A stretch of 64,000 nt of DNA. Origin: Halomarinibacterium sp034670265. Its GTDB lineage: Bacteria > Bacteroidota > Bacteroidia > Flavobacteriales > Flavobacteriaceae. Positions 51,778 through 59,776 of the stretch are shown in pieces. The notes beneath the pieces are model-generated. The model ran no database searches. It was not told the origin of the DNA and saw only the letters and a list, made by a program, of their open reading frames with translations. The DNA is taken from contig JAXMNU010000001.1 of assembly GCA_034670265.1 (NCBI GenBank), positions 62,001 to 126,000 of the forward strand. The letters run 5' to 3'. Made by a program: the position numbers and the translations under genes. Numbering within the stretch: the first letter of the stretch is position 1; each line of letters begins with the position of its first letter.

Positions 51778-51779
51778 AA

Positions 51780-52571
51780 TTATAAATCTGCAGCGTTGGC
51801 AATCATTTCGGCAACATCCATTACTTGAATAGAATCTTCTTTATGTTTGGCTTTTACACCATCGGTCATCATAGTATTACAGAACGGGCATCCAGCGGCA
51901 ATAATGGAAGGTTGTGTTTCAATAGCTTCTTCGGTGCGTTCTACATTAATGTCTTTATCCCCTTTTTCGGGTTCTTTAAACATTTGGGCTCCACCCGCTC
52001 CACAACAAAGTCCGCGTGTTTTACAACGCTTCATCTCTATTAGCTCTACTTCTAATTTCTGAAGTAACTCGCGAGGTGCTTCGTATTCGTTATTTGCACG
52101 CCCTAAATAACAAGGATCGTGAAATGTGATTCGTTTTCCTTTAAATTTTCCGCCCTCTACTTTCAGCCTGCCTTCATTCATAAGGCTTTTTAAGAATTGG
52201 GTGTGGTGCATGACTTCATAATTTCCTCCCAAGTCTGGGTATTCGTTTTTCAATGTATTAAAGCAATGCGGACAAGTAGTCACGATTTTCTTTACTTCAT
52301 ATCCATCCAGCACCTGAATGTTCATCATCGCTTGCATCTGGAACAAAAATTCATTTCCAGCACGCTTAGCGGGATCTCCTGTACAGCTTTCTTCAGTTCC
52401 AAGCACAGCAAAATCCACTCCAGCATTGTTCAATAATTTTACAAAGGCTTTTGTTATTTTCTTTGCACGATCATCAAAACTACCCGCGCAACCTACCCAA
52501 AACAAAACTTCGGGTTGTTTTCCTTGTGCCATATATTCGGCCATTGTTGGAACTTTAAGTGCTTTGCTCAT
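51780..52571 (-). CDS. CCG-domain Fe-S electron-transfer protein
   Basis: A 263-residue soluble protein with two cysteine-rich CCG modules: FWVGCAGSFDDRAKKITKAF with a later TCPHCFNTLKNEYPDLGG, and FHDPCYLGRANN with RGLCCGAGGAQMFKEPEKGD. These motifs are those of HdrB/GlpC/LldE-type subunits, which bind a non-cubane Fe-S centre. It probably pairs with the membrane Fe-S protein at 53028-54329, from which it is separated only by a small HAD gene. The donor and acceptor are unknown. It is closely spaced in the run (2-3 bases on both sides). Confidence 0.83.
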   Translation of the reverse strand: MSKALKVPTMAEYMAQGKQPEVLFWVGCAGSFDDRAKKITKAFVKLLNNAGVDFAVLGTEESCTGDPAKRAGNEFLFQMQAMMNIQVLDGYEVKKIVTTCPHCFNTLKNEYPDLGGNYEVMHHTQFLKSLMNEGRLKVEGGKFKGKRITFHDPCYLGRANNEYEAPRELLQKLEVELIEMKRCKTRGLCCGAGGAQMFKEPEKGDKDINVERTEEAIETQPSIIAAGCPFCNTMMTDGVKAKHKEDSIQVMDVAEMIANAADL

Positions 52572-52574
52572 TTC

Positions 52575-53009
52575 TTAATCTTTGAAAACTTGTATGGTCA
52601 CTTCCTTATCTACTAAATCTGTAAACTTTCCTTTGTACCGTGTTGCTTTTACTAGGTGATTATCTACCCAATGATAGTTTCCCCCTCTAGGTTTCCCCAT
52701 TAATAAAGAATGATACTTAAATCCATTTTTATTTAACCAAACCTCTGTAACTTCCCTGTGGTCTTCGGTTCGTGATGTAAAGAAACATATTATATGTCCT
52801 TCATCATACCATTTATTGAGAGTTATTAGTGCATCTGGATATAACTCTGCAGTCGCCATACGCTCGGGTTCCTCATTAGGGATATCGTCACAAATGGTTC
52901 CATCAATATCAATTAAATAGTTTTTTATTCCTTTTGGCAATACAGGACTTACGTGTTCTCCTGCTTCTACTTTATCGTGCAATAATTTTTCAACTTCGTC
53001 TTTGTTCAT
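52575..53009 (-). CDS. HAD-like phosphatase protein
   Basis: A 144-residue protein with the HAD motif I in YLIDIDGTICDDIPNEEPE near 32-50 (DxDGT) and FFTSRTEDHREVTEVWL (motif II Thr/Ser) near 77-93. A C-terminal KPRGGNYHWVDNHLVKATRY carries the motif III/IV Lys and Asp. The short cap-less form resembles small HAD proteins of nucleotide- or sugar-phosphate metabolism. I recall database names such as phosphoheptose isomerase for relatives; the sequence does not support that activity. It lies between the two Fe-S proteins. Confidence 0.78.
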   Translation of the reverse strand: MNKDEVEKLLHDKVEAGEHVSPVLPKGIKNYLIDIDGTICDDIPNEEPERMATAELYPDALITLNKWYDEGHIICFFTSRTEDHREVTEVWLNKNGFKYHSLLMGKPRGGNYHWVDNHLVKATRYKGKFTDLVDKEVTIQVFKD

Positions 53010-53027
53010 CTTCGTTAATTCAAAATA

Positions 53028-54329
53028 TTAGTTTTCATTTATCCAATTCGCTCTGTCCATTTGATTAAATGGCCATGGAGCAGCATTGTTTTCTATATTG
53101 GTCATGGTTATATTCAATTCATTGGGTGCCGCAGATTGCTCCATTACCAAATATTGTCGCATTGACATTATGATGGAAAGTGGATCGATACTCACAGGAC
53201 AGGCTTCCACACATGCGTTGCAAGTTGTACACGCCCATAATTCTTCTCTCAAAATATAATCGTCTAGCAATTGTTTGCCATCTGGTTTAAATTCACCATT
53301 CTTATCTACATTTTTACCCACTTCCTCTAAACGGTCACGGGTATCCATCATAATTTTACGCGGCGATAATTTTTTTCCTGTTTGATTGGCTGGACATTCG
53401 CTGGTGCATCGACCACATTCGGTACAGGTATATGCGTTTAAAAGCTGCGTGGTAGTTAAATCCATAACATCACTAGCACCAAACTTTGCAGGAGTTTCTG
53501 CCCCTTCGGGTGGCGCGGCATAAGGATCTGCGGCAGGATCCATCATTAACTTTACTTCGTTGGTAACAGACTCCAAGTTTTTAAATTGTCCTTTGGGTTT
53601 TACACTTCCGAAGTAGACATTAGGGAATGCTAAAATGATATGCAAATGCTTACTGAAGTATAAATAGTTTAAGAAGATTAAAATACCTACAATGTGTAAC
53701 CACCAAGCCGTTCTTTCAATAATATGAAGGGTACTTTCTGAAGTGCCACTAAACCAGCCTGCAATATATTTTGAAACGATGTTCCCATTATTCATTTCCT
53801 GAAAAGCTACATCGGTAGCATTCATTACTAAGAAAAGGGTCATTAGTACCATTTCAAAATAAAGAATGAAATTACCGTCATTTTTAGGCCAACCCTTCAT
53901 TTCAGGGTTTAAAAAGCGTTTTAACCTAATAACGTTTCGACGTACCCAAAACAAAATAACAGACACAAAAACAAGTACAGCTAATATTTCAAAAGAGGCA
54001 ATCAGGAATCCATAAAAGCCTCCAATCGATGAGAAAATACGATGTGTTCCAAAGATTCCATCAATAATAATTTCCAGTACTTCAATATTGATAATAATAA
54101 AACCAACATAGACAATTAAATGAAGTAGCCCTGGAATAGGTCGAACGACCATTTTGGATTGTCCCAATGCAATTCGCACTACATTACTCCATCGTTGCCC
54201 CTTATTATCTGAAGCATCAACGGTCTGCCCTAGTTTGATGTTTCGGATAATCTTTCGGATATTTTTTGTGAAATATCCAACTCCAACAATCAATACTAAT
54301 AAGAAGAGTATGTTAGGAATGTATTGCAT
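53028..54329 (-). CDS. Membrane Fe-S protein with cytochrome-b-like anchor (4Fe-4S dicluster)
   Basis: A 433-residue protein whose first 230 residues contain about five membrane helices with several His (GLLHLIVYVGF, WWLHIVGILIFLNYLYFSKHLH). The arrangement resembles the gamma subunit of nitrate reductase or Hdr/Dsr membrane anchors that bind haem. The C-terminal part carries two 4Fe-4S sites: YTCTECGRCTSECPANQTGK near 300 and WACTTCNACVEACPVSID near 365. It probably exchanges electrons with the quinone pool, with the CCG protein as partner. The first base of the start region overlaps the MCE gene stop by one base. Confidence 0.85.
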   Translation of the reverse strand: MQYIPNILFLLVLIVGVGYFTKNIRKIIRNIKLGQTVDASDNKGQRWSNVVRIALGQSKMVVRPIPGLLHLIVYVGFIIINIEVLEIIIDGIFGTHRIFSSIGGFYGFLIASFEILAVLVFVSVILFWVRRNVIRLKRFLNPEMKGWPKNDGNFILYFEMVLMTLFLVMNATDVAFQEMNNGNIVSKYIAGWFSGTSESTLHIIERTAWWLHIVGILIFLNYLYFSKHLHIILAFPNVYFGSVKPKGQFKNLESVTNEVKLMMDPAADPYAAPPEGAETPAKFGASDVMDLTTTQLLNAYTCTECGRCTSECPANQTGKKLSPRKIMMDTRDRLEEVGKNVDKNGEFKPDGKQLLDDYILREELWACTTCNACVEACPVSIDPLSIIMSMRQYLVMEQSAAPNELNITMTNIENNAAPWPFNQMDRANWINEN

Positions 54330-55282
54330 TATTTTTCTGGATCTTTAGGTGGGTCGTATTCTTTTGCTCTTTTTCCGAATAACGAGAAATGCACATATCG
54401 CTTAGGGTTTAACTTCATATCTTGAAGGAGTTGCTCCAATTGTTTTGAAGCTCCTTCCAAATTATCATACAATTTTTCGTCTTTCAATAATTTACCAACA
54501 CTTCCTTCACCACTTTCAATTTGTGATGCAATTGCATTAAATTTACTAATAGTTCCTTGCAACTCGTTCATCATTTTACCAGTTTCAATTTGTGCAAGGG
54601 AATCTGAAAAGCGGGCAAAATTTTCGGTTGTGGTATCGAGATTTGTAAAGGTATTATTCAGTTTATCTTTATTGGTTGCTAACAAAGAGTTCATATTGGA
54701 AGCCGCACCATTAAAAGAAGTCATTGTTGAATTTAACTTTGCAATACTCTCTCTAAGGTTAGCCTTGGTTTTATCATCCATCACTTGGTCAAGGTCTGTT
54801 AAGACTGTATCTAGTTTTTTTAAGGTTGATAGGATACTTTTTTCAATGGGGTCAAATTTTTCAAGTATTCCGTCCACCATACCAGAATCTATTTGACCTT
54901 TCAAGGTATCGTTGGGCTGTGCCATTACATTTGAAGTATAATCTGGAATAATCCCTAAATTATTTCCTCCAATAAAACTACTACTGTATATTTTAACTAA
55001 GCTGGTTTTTGAAAACTGAAAGTCTTTTTCAATAATAAACTCTACAATTACTTCGCCTCCTTTGTTAGTAGCTAAATAAATATCCTTTACTTTTCCAACC
55101 TTCATTCCATTAACTGTAACAGGTGCTGCAGGTACTAAACCACCTACATTTTTATACTTTACAAAATAGACTTTAGGCTTGTTAAAGAGTTCTGTCCCCT
55201 TCAAAAAATTATACCCCAATATGAAGAGTAATATGGATACAATGGCAAATATTCCTGTTTTTACTTCTCTTGAGAGCTTCAA
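54329..55282 (-). CDS. MCE-family lipid-transport protein (MlaD-like)
   Basis: A 317-residue protein with one N-terminal membrane helix (TGIFAIVSILLFILGYNFLKG) and a single MCE domain (about 35-120: NVGGLVPAAPVTVNGMKVGK, TSLVKIYSSSFIGGNNLGI). A long coiled-coil-like tail is rich in Leu, Asn and Ser. The start is TTG, giving MKLSREVKTG, the N-terminus I remember for this family in Bacteroidota. It should sit in the inner membrane and pass phospholipid between membranes with an ABC transporter (MlaE/F not in the window). It follows the amidase gene by 81 bases and overlaps the next gene by one base. Confidence 0.9.
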   Translation of the reverse strand: MKLSREVKTGIFAIVSILLFILGYNFLKGTELFNKPKVYFVKYKNVGGLVPAAPVTVNGMKVGKVKDIYLATNKGGEVIVEFIIEKDFQFSKTSLVKIYSSSFIGGNNLGIIPDYTSNVMAQPNDTLKGQIDSGMVDGILEKFDPIEKSILSTLKKLDTVLTDLDQVMDDKTKANLRESIAKLNSTMTSFNGAASNMNSLLATNKDKLNNTFTNLDTTTENFARFSDSLAQIETGKMMNELQGTISKFNAIASQIESGEGSVGKLLKDEKLYDNLEGASKQLEQLLQDMKLNPKRYVHFSLFGKRAKEYDPPKDPEK

Positions 55283-55363
55283 ATGATTGGTTTTTTTATG
55301 AATGACAAATTTAGAAATAAATATGCTAAGCTTGGGTTAAATTTTAAACTTTGGCAAATATGA

Positions 55364-56485
55364 TTATTGATCTACCTTTTTTAGAATTTCTGATAATTTT
55401 ACTTTTTTTCCTTCTTTAAAAGCAACTATAAAACTAGAAGGGTACCCTTTCTCTTGTGCATACGTTTTCATAAGCTGTATCTTATTATAATCGGATGTTT
55501 CACCATAATAATACTTAAACAGTCCATCTTCTTTATTTCTTCTCACTTCTTCTAGTCCTTTAAAATTATAGGGTTTAGTATCTATCTTTTTACTACTTGC
55601 CGCTAGCTGTACTTTAAATGTAACCCCTTCATATATATTTTCTGCAGTAGTGTTAATTGCCTCCGTAATTTCTTCTTGGGTTATCACTGGATTTTGAGCA
55701 TCGTTAGTAGCAAGTGCAATATTTTTTCGGTAGGTAATTATCCCGTTAGCAATTTCTTGTGCCATTTCCTTTCTACCTTTTTTAGAGTTTACATATGAGC
55801 CTTCTGTATTATGGGTTAAAAAACCCAATTCAATTAACACACTTGGCATATAAGAACTGTGCAACACCCAAAATGGTCCAGACTTTACGCTTCGATCTTT
55901 TCTATTAAGTTTATTCACAAAATTATTCTGAATTAAACCTGCCAACATAATACTTTGGTCAAGGTATTCCTCTTGCATGATTGATAAGCCTATTAAAGAT
56001 TCTGGGGAATTAGGATTAAAACCCGCATACTTTTCTTCGTAATTATCTTCAAGAAAAATTACTTCATTTTCCTTTTTGGCTGTCTCAAGATTCTTTCCAG
56101 ATTTATCCACTCCCATCACAAAAGTTTCGGCACCATTTGCTTGTGTGTGGTGTGAGTTGCAATGAATAGAGACAAAAACATCGGCATCTGCTCTGTTAGC
56201 TATTGGACCACGCTCGTATAATTCTATAAACACATCTGTTTTTCTTGTGTATATTACTTTAAAACCTGGTTCTTTTTCTAAAATAGCACCCACTTGTAGC
56301 ACTACATCGAGAACGATGTCCTTCTCTACATAACCATTCCCTTTATTGCCAGGGTCTTTTCCCCCATGTCCTGCATCAAGAACAACGATAAAGGGCTTTT
56401 GGGCAGGATTATTGCTAGATGTAAAAGAATAAATACAAATGATTCCAAAAAAAAGTAAGAATGTATATAATAGTTTCGTTTTCAT
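55364..56485 (-). CDS. N-acetylmuramoyl-L-alanine amidase (Amidase_3) with SPOR-like end
   Basis: A 373-residue exported enzyme with a signal peptide (MKTKLLYTFLLFFGIICIYS). The Amidase_3 zinc motifs are VVLDAGHGGKDPGNKG near 34-49, Glu in YVEKDIVLDV, VSIHCNSHHTQANG near 105-118, and VLIELGFLTHNTEG near 215-228. The last 90 residues (FKVQLAASSKKIDTKPYNF ... KGYPSSFIVAF) resemble a SPOR peptidoglycan-binding domain. It cleaves the stem peptide from MurNAc during cell separation. It is the first gene of an eight-gene minus-strand run, divergent from lptD. Confidence 0.93.
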   Translation of the reverse strand: MKTKLLYTFLLFFGIICIYSFTSSNNPAQKPFIVVLDAGHGGKDPGNKGNGYVEKDIVLDVVLQVGAILEKEPGFKVIYTRKTDVFIELYERGPIANRADADVFVSIHCNSHHTQANGAETFVMGVDKSGKNLETAKKENEVIFLEDNYEEKYAGFNPNSPESLIGLSIMQEEYLDQSIMLAGLIQNNFVNKLNRKDRSVKSGPFWVLHSSYMPSVLIELGFLTHNTEGSYVNSKKGRKEMAQEIANGIITYRKNIALATNDAQNPVITQEEITEAINTTAENIYEGVTFKVQLAASSKKIDTKPYNFKGLEEVRRNKEDGLFKYYYGETSDYNKIQLMKTYAQEKGYPSSFIVAFKEGKKVKLSEILKKVDQ

Positions 56486-56532
56486 GTGTTTAATAACGAT
56501 AGGTTGCTATTGATATTTTTAAAAATTTGTTA

Positions 56533-56567
56533 TTTGAAAAACAAGCCAAAAAATATATGTAATTTTG
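56533..56567 (+). promoter_or_regulatory. Putative promoter of lptD
   Basis: TTTG at 56533-56536 and TAATTTTG at 56560-56567 match the -33 and -7 consensus, with a spacer of 23 nt, which is at the long end. This would leave a leader of about 100 nt before the TTG start at 56671. The 185-bp gap must also hold the amidase promoter, for which I see no clear TAnnTTTG. Confidence 0.45.
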
Positions 56568-56670
56568 GAGTTCAAAAACTAAGCCAATTTATGAAATAGA
56601 CAGCTTGTTCCTAGTAGTTTTAAAGGGAACTTATTAAAAAAGTTGTTTACAAAAAAATAGCCTGAAAGCA

Positions 56671-59385
56671 TTGCAAAATAAGCGCTTCCTTTTTTTCACC
56701 ATCTTTCTTCTCCTGCTTTTTTGCAGAACAACATCGTATTCGCAAGACCCTGTCGATAAAGGCTCGGTGACTATTCCAGTAAAAGAAGATACGCTTTCTG
56801 TAAAACCTTTAGATACACTCACAGTCAATCCCATTACTCTTAATGAAGCATTAGTGGATACCGTTAAAGTGGATTCTATTGTTCCAAAAGATGAAATTTT
56901 AACAGATATCGTTGATTATTATGGTGAGGATTATGTGTATATGGATAAAAAAGCCAGTAAAGTCTATATGTACAATAAGGCATTTATTACCTATCAAACC
57001 TACCGAATTGACGCAGGACTTATCATTTTAGACTACAATAAAAACGAAGTTACCGCCAAAGGAATTGACAGTGCTGGAGTGTATAGCCAAAAACCCATCT
57101 TTGTGGAAGGCTCAAATAAGGTAGAACCCGATTCTATCCGATTTAATTTTACAACTAAAAAAGCAATTGTCTATAATTCAAGGACGTTTCAGAATGAAAT
57201 GAATGTGCTTTCTGAAATTACCAAAAAAGAAAATGACTCGGTCTATTATATGCGGAACATTAAATTTACCACTGCAGAAGATATTGAGAATCCCGAATAC
57301 TATTTTTACACACGAAAAGCAAAATTTGTCCCTCAAAAGAAGGTGGTAACAGGGCTTACTAATATGTACATTGCCGATGTCCCTACTCCTATTGGACTTC
57401 CGTTTGCTTTTTTCCCCCTTTCTGAAACAAGAACCTCTGGATTTCTATTACCCAACATTGGGGAAAATAATAACCGAGGGTTTTTCTTTCAAAATGGAGG
57501 CTATTATTTTGCAATTAATGATTACGTAGACCTTACTGTTCTTGGTGATTATTATACCAACGGGAGCTATGGATTTCGATTGGATAGCGACTATGCCCTT
57601 CGATATAAATTTCGAGGAAATGTAAGCTTCCGTTATGAAAATTTAATCAATAGCGAACGTGGCTTTCCAGATTTTACACAAAGTTCTCTTTATAACATAC
57701 GGTGGAGTCACAATCAAGATCAGAAAGTAAATCCAAGTTCACGTTTTAGTGCTTCGGTGAATTTAGGAAGTAGCCGTTATTTACAACAATCTATTAACCA
57801 AACCAACAATGCGAGCCAGTTGGTAAATACCTTGAGTTCATCTATTTCCTATTCAAAAAGTTTTGAAACAGAACCTCAAATTCAGTTTACTATTGCTGGA
57901 ACACACAGCCAGAATACACAGACTGAAGCCATAAATATGTCCCTTCCTAATTTTAACGGAAGTATCTCTCGTATCTTCCCTTTTGCACCAAAAAATGGTG
58001 TTAAAAAAGGGGCCTTTCAGAATATAAACTTGCAGTATAATGCTGTTGCTGAAAATAGAATACAAACAACTGATTCGTTATTCTTCAAAAAGGAAATGTT
58101 TGAAGGAGCTCAAATAGGTGCTCGACATACAATTCCTATAAGTACCAATTTTAAGGTGTTAAAGTACTTAAGTCTTTCATTAAGTACAAATTATCAAGAA
58201 ACTTGGGTTGGAAAAACCATTAGTAGAAGTTATGATGAAACTGCAAATGATGGCCAGGGTGAAGTGGTTCAAGATACTATTTCGGGCTTTGATAGTTATC
58301 GTACGTATGGTTTTTCAACAGGTGTTGGTACCACACTTTATGGAACGTTTAACTTTGGAAAAGATAAAAAGATACAGGCCATTAGACATGTTATGCGTCC
58401 CTCAATTGGGTACAGTATAAGCCCTGGATTCCTCCAATACTACGATGAATATACTATTGTCTCTGCAGACCCTGAAGTTAATGACCAAGTGGTAGAATAT
58501 TCTCGATTTGAAAACACACTCTATGGAGCCCCTGGGAAACTGTATTCTAGTAGTATGAGCTTTGCTCTAAGTAACACTTTGGAAGCAAAGGTTCGAGACA
58601 AAGATACTACTGCCGTTGACCCAAAAAAACTCATTCTTTTAAATAACCTTAATTTTTCAACGGGGTATAATTTTACTGCAGATTCACTTAAGTGGAGCAA
58701 TGTTCAAGTAACGGGAAGTATACCTATTGTGAAGAAATTGGATTTTAATTTTAATGGTTCTTTAGATCCTTATGCTCTGGATAATGATAACACTCGAATC
58801 AATACCTTTAATATAGAAAATGGCGGAAGCTTGTTTCGATTAGTTAATGGAAACATTAGTTTTAATTATTCATTTTCAAGCAAAGATTTTGAGAAAACTG
58901 AAGAGGAAGAGGAAGATTTTGATAGTGACACTTTCCGAAATGGGGGTCGACCCGATGATTTATTTGGCGATCCTACGGAATTTAATGATCTAAGCCCTGT
59001 ACCAGTTAATAGTAAAAATAAACCAACTGAAAAATCTTGGTATCAGTATGATATTCCTTGGGATTTACGATTGGCGTACACCCTTACCTATTCCAATAGT
59101 CAGCGGGAAAATGAAATATCCTCACAATCACTTATGATGAGTTCTAGTGTAGAACTTTCCCCCAAATGGAGTGTTCGAGTATCTTCGGGTTACGACTTTA
59201 AAAACAAAGGCGTTACCCTTACACAGCTTGGGTTTGTAAGAGATTTGGATAGCTGGACTATGCGCTTTAATTGGACTCCCATTGGAGCTCGAAATACTTC
59301 TTGGAATTTCTTTATTGGAATTAAAGGAAGCATTTTAAAAGATATTAAATACGACAAACGAAGAGAAGCAGATAGAAATCTCTAA
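56671..59385 (+). CDS. lptD: LPS-assembly protein LptD (OstA-like)
   Basis: A 904-residue exported protein. The start used is TTG (MQNKRFLFFTIFLLLLFCRT), the first start-like codon before a good signal peptide; a CTG three codons upstream is another possibility, and no ATG fits. After the signal peptide comes an OstA-like region (VYMYNKAFITYQTYRIDAG, KKVVTGLTNMYIADVPTPIG, about 80-250). A very long barrel follows, with alternating strands such as YYFAINDYVDLTVLGDYYTN and TLYGTFNFGKDKKIQAIRHV. LptD inserts LPS into the outer leaflet of the outer membrane. It ends 10 bases before the RidA gene. Bacteroidota LptD is longer than the E. coli protein (784). Confidence 0.88.
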   Translation: MQNKRFLFFTIFLLLLFCRTTSYSQDPVDKGSVTIPVKEDTLSVKPLDTLTVNPITLNEALVDTVKVDSIVPKDEILTDIVDYYGEDYVYMDKKASKVYMYNKAFITYQTYRIDAGLIILDYNKNEVTAKGIDSAGVYSQKPIFVEGSNKVEPDSIRFNFTTKKAIVYNSRTFQNEMNVLSEITKKENDSVYYMRNIKFTTAEDIENPEYYFYTRKAKFVPQKKVVTGLTNMYIADVPTPIGLPFAFFPLSETRTSGFLLPNIGENNNRGFFFQNGGYYFAINDYVDLTVLGDYYTNGSYGFRLDSDYALRYKFRGNVSFRYENLINSERGFPDFTQSSLYNIRWSHNQDQKVNPSSRFSASVNLGSSRYLQQSINQTNNASQLVNTLSSSISYSKSFETEPQIQFTIAGTHSQNTQTEAINMSLPNFNGSISRIFPFAPKNGVKKGAFQNINLQYNAVAENRIQTTDSLFFKKEMFEGAQIGARHTIPISTNFKVLKYLSLSLSTNYQETWVGKTISRSYDETANDGQGEVVQDTISGFDSYRTYGFSTGVGTTLYGTFNFGKDKKIQAIRHVMRPSIGYSISPGFLQYYDEYTIVSADPEVNDQVVEYSRFENTLYGAPGKLYSSSMSFALSNTLEAKVRDKDTTAVDPKKLILLNNLNFSTGYNFTADSLKWSNVQVTGSIPIVKKLDFNFNGSLDPYALDNDNTRINTFNIENGGSLFRLVNGNISFNYSFSSKDFEKTEEEEEDFDSDTFRNGGRPDDLFGDPTEFNDLSPVPVNSKNKPTEKSWYQYDIPWDLRLAYTLTYSNSQRENEISSQSLMMSSSVELSPKWSVRVSSGYDFKNKGVTLTQLGFVRDLDSWTMRFNWTPIGARNTSWNFFIGIKGSILKDIKYDKRREADRNL

Positions 59386-59395
59386 ATATATAATT

Positions 59396-59776
59396 ATGAA
59401 AAAAATAATCAACACATCCAATGCTCCTGCACCTATAGGTCCATATAGTCAAGCGGTACAAAAAGGGAATATGTTATTTACCTCTGGACAAATTGCTATA
59501 AATCCAAGAACTGGCTCTTTGGTTATGGAGTCTATTGAAAAGGAAACGAAGCAAGTTATGGAAAACTTAAAAGCTGTTTTAGGTAAGGCTGGAATGGATT
59601 TTTCTCATGTGTTAAAAACATCAATATTTTTGAGTGACATGAAAAACTTCGGAAAAGTAAATGAAGTATATGCTACGTATTTTGATGAAGCTACTGCTCC
59701 AGCTCGTGAAACGGTAGAAGTAGCTAACTTGCCAAAGTATGTAAATGTTGAAATTTCAATGATAGCTTCACTCTAA
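59396..59776 (+). CDS. ridA: RidA-family (YjgF/UK114) enamine/imine deaminase
   Basis: A 126-residue protein of standard RidA length. The N-terminus has NAPAPIGPYSQAVQKGNMLF and SGQIAINP. The active-site Arg and neighbours are in ATAPARETVEVANLPKYVNV near 103-122, and the end EISMIASL is typical. RidA hydrolyses reactive 2-aminoacrylate-type intermediates from PLP enzymes. It follows lptD by 10 bases, so it is probably co-transcribed. The stop overlaps the end of convergent tamB by 4 bases. Confidence 0.93.
   Translation: MKKIINTSNAPAPIGPYSQAVQKGNMLFTSGQIAINPRTGSLVMESIEKETKQVMENLKAVLGKAGMDFSHVLKTSIFLSDMKNFGKVNEVYATYFDEATAPARETVEVANLPKYVNVEISMIASL

Noticed and set aside
56634..56834. 66-codon minus-strand frame over the lptD start
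   Set aside because: It overlaps the lptD signal peptide region on the other strand and the lptD promoter side; no domain or conserved feature.
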